A DNA stretch of 64,000 nucleotides from Morinoia aosen (lineage: Eukaryota > Arthropoda > Malacostraca > Amphipoda > Talitridae). The notes beneath the pieces were generated by a model. It did not search any database. It was not told the origin of the DNA and saw only the letters and a list, made by a program, of their open reading frames with translations. Shown here in pieces: positions 36,956-51,345 of this stretch (position 1 is the first letter of the stretch; every line of letters starts with the position of its first letter). A program made the translations under genes and the position numbers. The DNA is taken from NCBI GenBank assembly GCA_030386875.1, contig CM059563.1:12356001-12420000 (forward strand), in the 5' to 3' direction.

Positions 36956-39900
36956 CAATATTTCACTCATACATTCCCGATTGAAATCGCAGTCTTGTAA
37001 AATTAAAAGCTCATAGTTGGTCGGTACGATCATTGCATGAATGAAATGCTTGCAATTCGCATGCGCCGTCAAGGCCTCATGTCAAAAGAATGTAGAAATA
37101 TAATCACTGTCTTAATTATGAGTAAAACATCTTCGATGTCCACACCGCTTGATAATCTTCTGATACTTAACAAATTAATAAACTATGTAGCGCTTTTTCT
37201 CGTTTAATGTTTAAAAATGAAGTCTATTCTATTCAGGGCCCTAATTCTCTGCCCCTTCATGCATCATTAAACTTGCGTTGTAGCGTTACCCATCAAAAAG
37301 CGAGAATCAATCACCGTGGATATTTATGACTGCTTAATGTCCTTTAACCTAAGAATGATATCGAAAACTGCTAATCTCGCTGACCTCGCGACAACATTGC
37401 GGACTTCGCTCGCCCAAGAGCGCCACAGTCAGCTTGGCGTGACACTTTGATGTGGCGCGAGACTTCCGGGCATTGCATAAGAAGATAAGCCTATTGAAAC
37501 TCGAGGTCTGAATAGTCACTGAATAGATTTCGTAGATTAACTGCCTGTGTGTCTCTTCAGTAAAGAATGAAACTCAATCTGCAAATAATTTTTCCCCTTT
37601 GTATTATTCTGAAACTTGTACAGACGGAGGAAAATGTTCAGCTTTAACTTATTTATTTGAATCATGAGCGACATGACTTCAAAAACTGTTAAAAAATCTA
37701 AAATTAAAGTGTGACTATAGATACCTTAAATAAGAAATTTTACTTGCACTCCGTCTACTTTTCTTCAGTTGCAATCAGTAAGAAGTACCGTATATACCGC
37801 CCGTAATTCTTCTGTTTTTCCTTGTAATATTACTTATTCTAGACGTTTAGTTTATATTTCTCTGATTTCCGTTTCATAAACTGATTGAGTCTTGTAATTC
37901 TTAAACATCCGTAAAATCGGAAGCTTCTTTGATAGTTTGGACAAGAAGAAAGCATAGAATTTGGTCGTGACCTCTACCCATTGCAGAGCGGAAATTTCGA
38001 GTCTCGCTGAACCGCCTTCAGATAGAGCTATCACAAAACACACTAAATGAGTGTAACTATTATTAAACGAAATTTTATTATTGTCTTATTATAAAGTGGT
38101 TAACTTGGAAATTTTTAACGAATTTACCATATCTCAAGTCAATTCTTCCTACTTCCTATAAGCAACAATTTTACAGTCAACTCCCCAAAAAGACTGGGCA
38201 CTGACACATAAACCTGAACAGGAGAATATTTGAGGAGAACACATAGTTTAGTTGATATTGCCGAAGCGTAGCTGAGGTAGTAACTCTTCGTTAACCTATT
38301 TTTAGTTCTTTTAACTGTAGAAAATACTCTAATTTCACAGTAGCCACACCACGTAGATTACGTAACAGCAAGACGGTTCACTAATCTTATTTGCGTTCGT
38401 CTGAATCTTATTTGCGCACATATTTGCGCTCGTCTGAAGCACCCTCACAGATGTTGAAGATAACGGTTTAGGCTTGCACAAATATAATCTTGAGCAGCAC
38501 ATGACGGCCTTGAGACTATGAGTATAGCTACAAAAACTTCTGTCATGGGGAGATATACCAACTGAACAGCGATGGGAACTTGTACACACCCTGAAGCAGT
38601 GTTAACAATCACAAACCTTAATGAGATGGGACAAGGTAAATCCTGAAGTAGAGGAAACAGGCCCAAGTCCTAAATTAGTGGAAAGAGGCTCAAACCCTAA
38701 TGTGATGGGAAAGTTTAAGTCCTTCTGAAGAATAGACATGAAAGTTCTGATAAATTACGCCGACTCTGCTGCGTTCAGCTCCTATGAGTTCACTTCAGGA
38801 AAATCCTGACGGGAACAGACTGCGGTAACGGGTTCATAACTCGACAGTTTTCAAATCAATTTTTTTCGATAACAGCCCTACAACTTTTCGTACGTTGGTA
38901 CGCAACCGACTAGAAGTTGCCACATTTTAATTAATTTCACGTAAGCCATTTCTCAACTTGGTTGGCACCTTATCTTCATTACGCATAATAATTAACTTTC
39001 TCTTCATTAAGCGCAATAATTATGACTGGATGAACATAAAGCTAAGCAGATATCTTCGGTGCCGAGTCTCTTGATGTGTTTGAAATGCCTCAACCATTAC
39101 GACTCTGCAACTACGCAATTTATGAGATATAAAACTGAAGAACTGCCTCATTAAAAATAGCTTTTACTATTTTATTCATACTGTATTGAATAGGAGATGA
39201 TTTAGATCTCGATCAAAAAAATGAGCAGCAATCAGCGAAGTTCATCCATACAGAGAAAAGAAGGGTCCTTAGCAGTTACTCTTCAGTCGTAGGCTGATCG
39301 AAGTACAATTTTTTTCATCCTCCTCAATTGACTATAATATGAAAAATAATTGACTATACGACAATGAAGAATTTCTGATTTGCTTCACTTCAGACCTTCC
39401 ATGGGGTTTACATAATCTTAAAGCACGGAATATTTTACTAATACTGATGCTGCACAGCTATTTTTTCAAGAAATTCACTGTAAAACAAATAAACGATTCT
39501 CGTACTCTTCAAATTTTTTGGTGTTGAATAGACAAGTGTTAAATATTAATTTCGCGGGATTCAAAGTCAACGCTATCGTCGCTATAATGAGCCAAGCTTA
39601 ACATGAGTAATCCCACGTATTGCATGAAAGCAGCTTACCGCGGTGACAATTCCACTACTCTTTACCACCCAGTCTAGTTTTTTTCCCCAATGGCATCTAT
39701 GATTTATGCCGCTTCTGCGCTGAGCACCTAAAACCATGAATGCCTCAGCGAAATAATTAAACTGAGTTAGCGCTATCTTAGCCTTGGCCTTGGCAACTAA
39801 GGTTCAAATGACGTCTTGGTGAGGTTGACAATTGAGGAGTAATCATGCACTGCTTCTGTGTACCGTGATGCACTGGCCGTTTTTCAGTGGATTTAATCGT

Positions 39901-42900
39901 CGTTCTAGGCTTAGTGTGCCTAACTCGGGCATCAAACAACAACCAAACGACATCGACTGGGAATATATATTTTCAGATCCCTACAGTAAAACATGGACTT
40001 TTTATCTTGAAAACGTTTTGGTGCAACTGGGCAAAAGAATAACACGAAGAAAACAGTTTATTTCCAATGAAGTTCCTATACCTGTTGCGTTAGAACTTGA
40101 ATGTCTTGCAAAAGTGCACAAAATTACTAATTTAATTTATCTTATCTGATATGAGCTTTACGAACTCAGCAGAATAAAAAAATACACTGCAAAGCTTATA
40201 ACTCGCATCCGTGGGTACCCAGTAGGAAGCTTACGAGTTTCCATGAACGACCAGGCGCTCGCCAAACCTCACAACGGATCTACAGTTTGTCCAAGGTGGT
40301 TGGAGTGTTTGGTGGTGGATGCACAGAAATCAGAGAAATTATTTATCAGTTTAAATTTCGTGATATCTGATATTTGAGAACCAAACGATCGTCTGGAAAT
40401 AAGTGAAATTTCTTATTTGACATTAACTCGTGGCATTCAAGTTTATTCAATTCAATGGGGACTTTATGAAGTAAAGTCAGAGTGTAAATGCTATGCAACC
40501 TCTTTCTCAACGTTGCCTATCGAGTGACCAACAGATCTTCACGTCCAGCAATTTTGCATGGTAACGTTGCGTCCTTTGTCAATAAGTTTCAACGTCATTT
40601 TCGGTAATGATGGTCCATCCGAGTCAAATCCGTTGATTTACTATTCGAGTGCACATGAAATTCTTTTGTGAGGGACTGACTGTGAGTTTTCATTGTTTCC
40701 AGGTATGTTTTTTAAACGTTGTTCAAATAATGAGGAAGAAAAGCCAGGCCTCGAAAAATATGTACAGTTTTTGGTGAATAGAAAAAGCTGTTCGACATGC
40801 TTTATTAAGGATAAACGTTTATTGGATATAAAATGAGTTGATTGTTTCTAGAGAATGAAGGCAATCAAGTATGGCACTACGCAGGCATGAATTAAGAGTT
40901 GGCTCAATTCTCAAACAGCCTAGATATTTTCAAACGCAGAAGGCACAGTCGTTTGTATAACATTTCGTTGTGAAAAAGCGAGAATTTTTACTCAAGATCA
41001 GAAACATTCATAAAGCAAATCATTCATTTATGGTTTTTCTGTTTGCTTTTGTCTTATTTTCCACATCCACAACGAAAATTCAATTCATTCCTTGCTGTAA
41101 CATCATTGCTTGGTGTCCTACTTAAAATAATTCATCGCGTATAAATTCGTAGTTGCAACTTCACAAGTTCGCCTCCAGTTTTTGAGATGAGGTTTAATGA
41201 TTCTTTCGGAAATTTTTTGTACGTTAACTAGAAAACAGCATTGAAAATTACTGCTTAAATCTATCATTCTATAAAGTTACGCGCAATGGAAATAAAAACT
41301 GAAGCTCGATCTGCCTCGATCAGGTTTTTTTCTGTTGCCAGAAAAAACGCAGGAGAGGGCGAACTTTTGCAGGTTTTCCCACACTGATAAGTTTTCCGCG
41401 TTGTGACTGAGCCAGACTCGTACACAAAAAGAAGAAAAAAAAGAAATATAGTTTATTTCCAAACAAAAATACACAAACACCATCATTGGTTTTTAAAATG
41501 TTTTAACATAAAGATCTCATGTCAATAGTCAAAACAAATAACTGAGAGAAAAGCATAGAAAAATGCACTCCATTTGTTGAATAATCTAGGTTTAGTAATG
41601 CAAATGCGAGTTGGCTACTGAGGTATCAGCTTCTACACTACACGAGCGGCTGATCATTATAATTCTTCACAACTGATATTTAAAAGTCTAAATATCAGAG
41701 AGCTCCACAACAGATCTCGTAACATTGTCTGACGAAAATTTTGACGCTCATTGATGCGAGGTAAATTGTGCACATGCAATTTATTGACACAAAACATGCT
41801 GTTTTATCTCATGATAAACGAGGCCTATGCTCCAAACAGTCCTCATGACAGAGTATTCAGCACAGGATTCTATTTCTCTGCATTTCATTGCATTTCGATG
41901 GTCTCCAAAAAAAGTTTAAACCCTAGCAATTAGTTGAGTTTTTATTTAAATGAGTTATAGAATGAGTGCACTTCGTTTAAAAATATGTTTTATGTGCACA
42001 AACTTCATTAATTATGTATCCATCGTCACACAGATGATCATTAACATGCCCCAATTTGTCATAGGAAATGTTCTCGCATTAACCAGTGACTATCAGCGTC
42101 AGCTCTTTAATGTTCTAAAGTGAGAAAAGTCTGGGTGAAAAGTCTGTTTGTATAGAAACTTTGGACGAGATGTTAATCCATGTGCTTCAACACTATTATC
42201 ATCGTGAAAGTGTTCGCACTTTTAAATACTTTTCCTAATTCCAACATAGTAAATTCGAATAAGATTGAGGTGATCAATGGGCTCACAAAACCTGCGCTGC
42301 ATCGTCGTCAGGCGTTGTCTGCACCACAAAGCAAATCCTGCTGCCACAGGAGCGAGTTTTTCAGTAGCTGCAAGGCGAGTCCATTGAATGCAAGAACTGG
42401 GTAGTTTCTCGCAGGGAATACCGTGAGGCCTACGTTCATCCTGCATAGGTCACAAAAACTAAACAGCTTTTTCAGTCGTGCAACTTCCTATACGTGGTCA
42501 AAGTCTTAGCCTTTCACACTAGCTAGAAGAAGAGCTCACGTGTTTTAGCACCTTCAAGGTTTTGTCACTTTTTTACAACAAAAATGTTTTCCTGAAGCGG
42601 GTTCTTTAGTAAATTGTAACTAAATAAGTGGTTTTCAGACTAAGAGGAGCTCTTGCCTGTCCCCTCTCTCAGAATGAATGGTTAGGTTTTCAATTTGTGC
42701 AAGCAACTTCAGAAAGAATAAGGAAATATGATAGTACATTTCCCCTAAAGTTGGCGCACAAAGTATTAAGTGTTCCAAGTGCCTTGATATGAAAGTCCTA
42801 AGTTGGTGAATATATGATGGTGATATAAACGGTGATATAACTACCACACCAGTGATTGAACAATTGAAAAAATATCTGAAAATGCACTCTCTCAGATATT

Positions 42901-43187
42901 TCGGCTTAAATTCAAAACAAAGTAGAAACACTGGTGATAAAAAGTTGAGACAGAGAAAAAAAATACCCTGAAGGACAAAGCATTCCTTAACTCTGGCATA
43001 TCATCCTGGCCATAGGAGGACAACAGATGTTGTTGCAAAATGATGAATCGACATTAATGATGGGGGCGTATAACAGAAATTCAAATCCTCGGCAATTTGA
43101 AACTAACTTTTACACATGCACACATACGATCGGGTTCTTGACTCAGGGTTGGAAAAAATGTTTTTTTTTAAACAACAGCCGACCTGT

Positions 43188-43255
43188 TTTCTAAGGGTTT
43201 CATTGGGTTTCATTAGGTTATACTGGGTTTCATTGGATTGTATTGGATTTTTGTT
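43188..43255. repeat. Short degenerate tandem repeat (TTTCATTGGG-like)
   Basis: Five to six imperfect 10-11 bp units such as GGGTTTCATT, GGGTTTCATTA and GGTTATACTG follow each other. Non-coding. Confidence 0.6.
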
Positions 43256-46200
43256 CTGTTTATTGGATTACTTTATCCTTAATTCTACTCATAAGTCAGT
43301 TTTTTACTCCATACATTAATGATTTGTGTGTGTATTATATGATTTGTGTGTGTAAAGTATTGTCTATGAAATGCTATTTTCCAATTAAAGTTTTTGATGT
43401 ACTGAAAATATTGGCGCACCACCGCGCAAGGGGCGATGTATTTTTTCAGGCTTTGAACTTAACGTCTTATAATATCCCGCAATATATGGTAATGTTATTT
43501 ATTATATTCCAGTTGCCGATCTACTACTTGCCGGTTGCGCAATATCATATTACGACAATTGTCACAATGTACATTTATTTTTAGGTCTAATGGAAACTCC
43601 ATTGTTTTTCATTTAGTTAATGATTGCTCCTGCACTTGAGTGATGGAGATCATGTAATTTTATTCGAATGTTGAGTTTGTCAATAATATTCAGAACTAAA
43701 CGTTGGGCCTGTCATGCATAGCAATAGAAAAGAGAGAATGAAATAATTTTGATTCAACGAAAGTTAATCATAAAATACAAAACACATTAATTTTAAAAAA
43801 ATATTTCGTTATGAAGCTTTCTTAGATTGTAAGTGTACGAAATTGAGCATCGTACTGGTAATGCCAATGGTTGAACACAAGACTGAGAGTAAACATAAAC
43901 ACCTGTGCCTTCGGTCGGTTTACTATGAGTTTTGAGAAGGCTTTAAAAACTGGTTTCAAAAAAGACACTTTGACACTTTGATAAAGAACGCCTTGTAGAA
44001 AACACTGTCAAAATACTTGACAGAAGCGCTTAAAGGATTATGCAATGTTAATCGAGGTAATTGAAAGTACAGTGATTGGATATGATTTATTGAACATTTA
44101 AAATAAAGAAAGTCGGTCGTAAGGAAATTTAAAATTAACGTTTGACGCATGCATTTCAACAAGTACTACAGTAGCGAGCGTGTACATACCAGAAATAACG
44201 TGGTACACAATAAAATGCATAACATTTCTAACTCGAATAATATTACCACAGAAAGATATTTGAGAATGAGAAAAGAAAAAGGATTGTCACACAGAGCCAG
44301 CAAAAACAACTTACAAACACGAATAGGGCATACAAATACAACCCAAATAGGGCAAGTGAATAATCATTCACATTGATGATGTAATTTTGCTATTTTATTT
44401 ACCATACGCTGATGCCGTTTAATTTTTACTCAAGTATTTGCTCAGTGTACACCGACAGGTAACTGTATTTGTAAAAATTTGCGAAATATTTCTGTATTAA
44501 ACTGAAGGTTTTACTAATTTTCCTTTATAAAACCCTGATTGCTGGCGCACCTGAGAGAAATAAATTGTAAATAAAGAAACTTGAAGTTGACTGAGTTTAG
44601 GAAACTTTCAAGACTAAAGTATTCACACAAACATCCGAGTGCATCCCTTGTTTGAGTTTATTTTTCATTTTTATTCGTAGAACATTTACACATATTGACT
44701 CTCGGCCTTAATGATAAGATTGTTACGACATGATGTTTGAGTAACAATTTGCTAGTTGACACAAAAATAACGCATGTAGAGTGCAAACGATAGTCACCAA
44801 CGAGAAAATATTTAACAAACTCATGTAGAAATAAACATAATATGTCTTATCATTAAAGTAATTATATTTGCAAACAAGCAGACGCATTGCAGGCGGATTG
44901 ATTTATTTGAAGTAAATTTTATTCATCTATGTGAATTAGCAATTGATTTGATAATATTTTTATTTTAAATTTCGGACATTACAACCACAGAACTTATGAG
45001 TTTGTAAATTGATGCGGTTTGGATGTCACCAACTTTCTGCAATGGTTCAATTATGGAGTGTTTCCGCTGATCAAAGATCACATAAGAAGCTACAGATGTA
45101 TCATTTATCAAAGAAATCCTTGGTGCTGCAACACAGAAACTATTTTCAATGTATTCAAGGCAAAAACGATCAGATCTGCCTGCATTTTTATTTTTCATCC
45201 AGATTTAAATTTTGCGTATCTCTGGTCAATGAACTGGACGTGGTCTACAGTTTTGTTCACTGGCACAAACAAATGAAGTTTGGAAAGGTTTTTCAACTGA
45301 GGGTTTAGCTGAAATGGCTTTAGATATCAGATCGAGGACTTTTACACCTTTATCTCAAAACAATGTGATGAAATTAGTTGCTGTTTTCAAGAGATAAATT
45401 CACCTATGCATACTCTGTGTAGCCAAAATATTTAAAAAATTAAATTTTCAAATTTCAGAAATTTTTAGTGGTGCGGGACTCTGCTACGATATTTCCTTAC
45501 TTCTGATTTTGTGTTCAAAAGGTTTTGAAAGTCTATATTTGGATACAGAAATATTTTAGCATTTTAGAGTCAAGATCGATTGAATATATTGAGTACTCAA
45601 ATTTGGATACAACACTATAAGACCTGACAAGACTTTTAACATGTTTCAAATTAAGCATAAAAATATAATTTTATCAATTTTGATATAAAACTTGTCTTTG
45701 AGAGGTCATAGTAAGAAATTCATTACCTAAAAAGCGCTTAAATGCTTAGAATGAATGTTATTAATTAATTAAGGAAAGTTATTAATAACCATTTCCGCCA
45801 TTTGTTTTAAATTATGAAACTAGCACCATAGAACATTACCCTCAGGAGGACTCGAACGTAAACGTACGTGACTCGAACCTCGCTGACACTTGTCCCGATA
45901 AGATAAAATCACACCGACACTCAACAGAAACGCAACAGTAATTGACTGGTAAGAAGCTTATCTCTAGTCACGTAAAGCAAACAAGTCCGATACGCTATCT
46001 TTCTCAAGGCCTGAGAGATTCTACGGAGCAAACTCTCAGCCATCCAACCCCTAGCGACTGCCTGCACTGAGCTTTGCTGCTTCGCAATACGGGAAAATAA
46101 GTTGCTCGGTGCCGTGTGCAAGCCTGATTGTTTTACTGATAAATGGAGCACCGTTGCTGGTGCCATGCGCAAAAAAAGTCAGAGATGAATACTGTAACGT

Positions 46201-48195
46201 TGGGTTATTTGTAGGAACAGACATGATGCAATCACGGACTAGCAACTGAAGCCTCTCACGCTGATGAGATTCTGACTTTCGTAAAGTGACATGCTATTAC
46301 CGACCGCAGGGGTGGAGACGAACTGGCAGAGCCTCAGCCTGATACAATGCGTAATGCATGGCACAGTTGATGCCGATGATTTGTTAAACGCTGAAAAAAT
46401 AAAACATGTTCAATTCACATGTTTTATCATTGCTTTCTTTTATGTATTCCAGGACAAATGAATAAATAAATATTTTCTTGAACGGAATTGTTAACTTTTT
46501 CGCTGTTTTACTTGCGATAACTTACATGTAAAAAATAAACAGAAAAACTTCATTCGTTATCTAACTATGATATCCAATATGAATTATTTTCAAAAAAGTC
46601 AACTTATACATAAAAATCAGTTCATAATACATAGATAGACAACACTGAGACAGGTTCTTTCATAAAAGTTTACAGTTCTTACGATCAAACTGAGAATGCC
46701 AAAAGCTTTGGAGCAGACCACGGTTAACAGCACACAAAACAGAGATCATTGTAGCAGTAGAGAATATCATAAGATACGAGTTGAAAACAGATTAACACAA
46801 TGAGAATCAAATGAACAGTCCGATGAAAAGTTCAAATACTGACAGGCTGCTTTGTTGAGTATGAGATGTTGAATGGATACGCTGCATTATTAGAGATCAT
46901 AGTGTAGTATATAAATGAAAGTCTTACAGTTCCTATTTTAATCATGATCAAAAATTTCCTGAAAATTAGGGTTACAAAAAGGTTTCGTTCCTTATTTCCA
47001 ATAACTTAGGGTTTTTTATCAATGACTTTATAGCCTAACATGTCTTGATTCTAAACTGTATATCCTCGGAAGAAATTCTCATATGGAGATCACACGTGGG
47101 TCTAAAGAGCCGGCAACTCTGACATGTTATCAAAATGTCAAGGACAGCAGGCTCTGTTCAGCTGTGCCTCCGTATTGTTCTTCGACAACATTTGACGCGT
47201 ACTTTTATCGAACGTTTATTTCACATTCTCAATTATTACATTCTCTTTTGACTTTTTTGGATATTTTGAATTTCTGCATGCAAGAAGGCACCATTGATTC
47301 AGTCAGTGTGTAGCTGTCAATTTATCTACCGACTATTACCCCAGAGCCTCATTATTAGGAATATAGCGCCTTATTTCACAAATTTATATCATGAAGATCG
47401 TATTCGTTTTCAAGAATATGAATGCGTGTGAAATCAACGAAGCCACTGCAATATCCCCCAGCCGATCAGGTTTAACAAATTTATCCATCAAATACTGTAT
47501 ATTGAGAAATCAATATTTTGAATTTACCTGAAAATCAGTCCTTACTTCACTCCGCAATAAATTCGTTAGTTTAAAACACTTTAAATTTTGAATGACCAAA
47601 CTTGCCTACTATGTTTATAAAAAATGCGGGAAATTTAGTTTCCGAATGCAATTTTTTCGAGATGACGGACCTTTCTCCTTTCACGACATAAGAATGTCCA
47701 CAAATGGTTGCACGTATCGAAGACATATAATTTCAAACCATGTAATACTAGCATTTGCACAGTTTTTTTCTACTTCACTTTGTGCTCCTTTTAATCTCTA
47801 GCCGTTCCTCCGCAGCAAAAAATGGAAAAATAACTTTCAGTCATCTATTAAATGTTGTTTGCTTATGTGAAGTCATTAAGAATAAAACAGATATTCATCG
47901 ATAACAGCCTCTCCAATATTGTGTTCTGAAAGTGGTGGAAACTTTACTATAGAAACCACACAGAATCTCATCCTAAATCTGGTCTTCATAATGAAAACCT
48001 TTTATCACGCTTCGTTCAACAGCTTGCCAGCTTTCATAGCAATAGTTGGACTTTTTAAACAGTTTTAAAAAACGCGCAATAGAGAATATAAATTTTGTCC
48101 CACTAGACGTTTAATTGGACATCAAAATATTATTTTTCCATGCTATTCTGAACAGTGAATCATTTTGAAAGCAGAAGGATGAGTTGTGAGTGTAC

Positions 48196-48478
48196 TTCTG
48201 CCTGGCACAGCGGTTTAGGGATCGGACATGTATGCTGGAAGTCGCGGGTTCGTTCCCAGCGCTGGCGCGGAGATTTTCCCTGTTGGGTATAAGGGAAAGC
48301 TCAAGCACAATACCCCACTCGACCCAGGTGTCGGAAATGGGTACCGGCTTTACGGGGGAACCGTCATGGTGTCCTAAATATAGGGTTAGTTATAAGACAT
48401 TTGAAAAACCAATGCTAAGATCATAAGTATCAGGCTTGATTGGAAATAAAGCATCCCAAAGATGCCGATGTTAACCTT
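48196..48478 (+). mobile_element. tRNA-derived SINE, copy with pol III promoter
   Basis: A box TGGCACAGCGG at 48203-48213 matches the tRNA A-box consensus at every constrained position. A B-box-like GGTTCGTTCC at 48247-48256 differs from consensus at one constrained base. A unique body (TACCCCACTCGACCCAGGTG ... TCAGGCTTGA ... GGAAATAAAGCATCC) leads to a T-rich end near 48480. The body recurs at 49873-50063 without the tRNA-like head. It is not a functional tRNA because the cloverleaf does not close. Confidence 0.85.
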
Positions 48479-49872
48479 TTTTTTTATTAGCTGTGCCCTG
48501 AAGTAGCTTTAATTGGGGCTCGCTGTGTATAAAAAAGGAGTACCAAAATCAACAGATACAGAGGGTCGATAAAGTATTTGAAACGTACCAAAAAGTAGCA
48601 TTATTTGTCATAAAAGACATTCCCACACCTTAGTGAGATCTGAAACCTTGATTAACAAATATCAGACTTAAATGTAATGAAAAATAAGTAGGAATCAAAC
48701 ACTCCTCGAAAGTTGGACAATTCGCACCGAAGTGAGAAATGAGGGTAGAAAACAAAACATACCTACCATAGAATGCAAATATATAAACACTTGGTCACGC
48801 TCTTCTTTTCAACTACAAGCCTACAACTGCCCTTCAGTCGATGTTTTTATGGTTAGGTTATGTTATTATTATACAGTACATGTTTTGGTTATATTACATA
48901 ACATATGTGTCATTATACTTACATAACTGTCGTTGTACATTTCATTATTAAAATATTTTATTATCTCAACCATTATCTAAACTAGAACAACTTGACCATA
49001 AAAATATATTTACAGTTTCTTTCTCGATCTTTTGCATAAACATTAACATGTGCTCTTATGACACCCTTGTACGTCTACCAACTAAAGATCTTGATATAAA
49101 GATTTATTTTAACTACTAGTATCTGAGTATGGTTCCATCCCATTAGTCTACCGAAAATAGCGCCAAGTGAACAGTGAAAATGTTTGTCTCGATGTTTTTA
49201 ATTGTGTCCTATTATGTTTGTTATACGATGTTATAATGCTTGTATTTGGTGTAGCCTAGTGTGGTGCTCGGAGGTACCTTGTGACAGAAATATTTAGGTA
49301 GTCATTTTCATGAATTGCTAGATTCGTGTCGTAAAATGTTCAGTTAACATTATGTAACAATCATGTTCTTTTTCCTGACTCCACCAGTTTTATTTATACA
49401 GGATATATCGTATAAGCGCGGTGTGGTGAAACATTTTCTCCTGAGCTAGTTACCTGATTTACCAGTTCATAAGTAAGAGCATAAAGGGAGTTCCAAATTT
49501 CTACCACGGCAACCTTTTAGTCTTATTAATCTAATCCATCGATTCAACCACCAAAATTATTCCCTAACCTCGCAAAAGCGTAAGCTAATTATTCTCGCTT
49601 ATTAGGGTGCGAAAGCATTCGCAGAAGCGCTTTTTTCTCTCATGCTTTTGTTCAACCATTAAAAAAGCTATTATAATACCTAAGTGTGTTTACAAATTAA
49701 GGAACTACATGTTAAGATATTTTAAAATCAAATGTTATCCATTTCATATGTCAATTTTCTTGTAAATAAACTGTTTTTTCTTTCTCTCTTTCTTTCTTTA
49801 TTTCATTCTTGCTTCTACTAAATTTTATCATATACGTACTGAGAGACCAGACAAATATATTAAAAGTTCATG

Positions 49873-50063
49873 CGGGGTATAGGAGAAAAATTCCAAGCAC
49901 AATACCCCACTCTACACAGGTGTCTGAAATGGGTACCGGTCTTGACCGGGGGAAAGCGTCATGGCGTCCTGGCGTTAGTTATAAGGCATTTGAAAATACA
50001 ATATACAAGGTGATATGTATCAGGCTTGAAATTGGAAATAAAGCATCCGTAGATGCCTTCATT
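49873..50063 (+). mobile_element. 5'-truncated copy of the same SINE
   Basis: Matches the body of the 48196-48478 copy from GGGTATAGGAGAAAAATTCC on, through ATACCCCACT, AAATGGGTACCGG, GTCATGG, TATCAGGCTTGA and AAATAAAGCATCC, in the same orientation. The A and B boxes are absent, so it is a dead copy. A pyrimidine-rich direct repeat lies on either side (about 49712-49806 and 50122-50200). Confidence 0.85.
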
Positions 50064-50609
50064 ATTAGTACGCTTCATAGGGTACGTTTGAATAAGAATG
50101 TCTTATATTAAGAAATTTTTAAAAGCCAATATGTTTTCATGTATCCTATGTGTCAATTTTTTGGGCAATGAATGGTTTTTCTTTACTTTCTTTCTAACTT
50201 GATGGATTTAATAGGTCAAAGTTTACACGTCGAGCTAATTTCCTTAGTGAATAATTTTAAGGTGAATTAACGTATTTCTATTACAAAATGTTTATTCGCT
50301 GAAAAATAAATATCATTTTAACAGTAAAGATGATGATTATTAGAAATTATTATAAAATAAAAATTCGGATAGCGTAGATCATATAAAACAAAATCTGATC
50401 GTAGTCAAATATTTCAATCGAACTAGAATTTCGGTCATTAACTGAATTGAAATTTATTATTTTCTTTATTTTATTTTATTAATTTTAATTAAAATTAAAA
50501 ATGCTAAATTTTCATGTATATTTTGATGGCAGGAGTAAATATAATATTTCAATTTGAAAGTGAATTTATTTTTATTCGTTATCGACAGAAGTAAAACTGC
50601 AGAATTACA

Positions 50610-50845
50610 TTGACAATTTTGCGAGGTGAAGGAACTGAGTTTTGGCGAGATTACTGCCCGGCTATCGTTTCTGCTCTTCAATGCTTGAGCGACGTGAGAG
50701 TTCCCTAGTCTAGTCCAGTTGGTGACCCACTGTTTTATTGCTTCAGTCATGGAGCTAGGGCTTCAGCCTTCAGACCATGGCTTCAGTTGCGCCATGGCTG
50801 TCGAAGGAAGAGTTTCAGGTGTCGAGCTCGTTTACCTGGCTTCGC
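50610..50845 (+). promoter_or_regulatory. GC-richer patch, possible 5' exon or promoter of the copper transporter
   Basis: About 235 bp clearly GC-richer than its AT-rich flanks, with TCAGT initiator-like words (about 50743 and 50780). The first coding exon of the copper transporter has an acceptor just before its ATG, so an upstream 5' UTR exon must exist; this patch is a candidate by composition and position only. Confidence 0.22.
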
Positions 50846-51345
50846 GTACTACAGAAAAAGAATAACCGTTACAAAATAATAGCAACTGTGATACTGTTTT
50901 AAAATTTTTTTTTTGACACTGTCCTCTTTCTCTAGTGGTAAACATTATTGCTGAGTTTAAGTTTGATATCATTCAAGTTACATCATGATTCGATTTATGA
51001 CTATGTAAGAACCCTTAAAAAATTAAAAATTCATCTATTTTTGAGGGCAAGTGATTGATTATCAATGACCATAATGCCAAATTATTTATTACTGATTCAA
51101 TTTTAATGATTTAGGGTAACTACTTAATTATTACTAGCAGTATATCAGTAAAATCAGTACTTTATCTGTAAAATGGTTAAAAATTCACTACTTGTGAGCC
51201 TGGATATATGTGTAGCAATGGTCAGTAATTGATTTTCCACTTTTCAGTGCCCAAAGATAATTAATTAGATCAAAATAAACAAGTTTTCTTCTATGCAATT
51301 TCTGCCAGAAATGAGTAGATTATATGAGTTATAGCGGTATGTTAA

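Larger units (their letters stand above)
35627..48195. other. Intergenic region, no gene recognised
   Basis: It starts with the presumed 3' UTR of the ZP gene. The rest holds only short open frames; the longest are 105 codons at 39832-40149 and 113 codons at 43243-43584. None has a domain or convincing splice context. Structured pieces are an 82-bp tandem repeat (36625-36955), a short TTTCATTGGG-type repeat (43188-43255) and a CG-rich patch at about 37380-37470. Undetected small exons or non-coding RNAs are possible. Confidence 0.5.

Noticed and set aside
39832-40149. 105-codon + frame in the intergenic region
   Set aside because: No motif, no supporting splice sites and AT-driven composition. 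A lineage-specific gene cannot be excluded, but nothing supports it.
43188-43255. Possible telomere- or CRISPR-like short repeats (GGGTTTCATT)
   Set aside because: Units are irregular in length and lack spacers; a simple degenerate microsatellite explains them.
45845-45885. Two GTTCGAGTC-type B-box-like words on the - strand, suggesting a tRNA or SINE
   Set aside because: No A box at suitable spacing and no foldable cloverleaf or acceptor stem. Single B-box matches are expected by chance in 64 kb.
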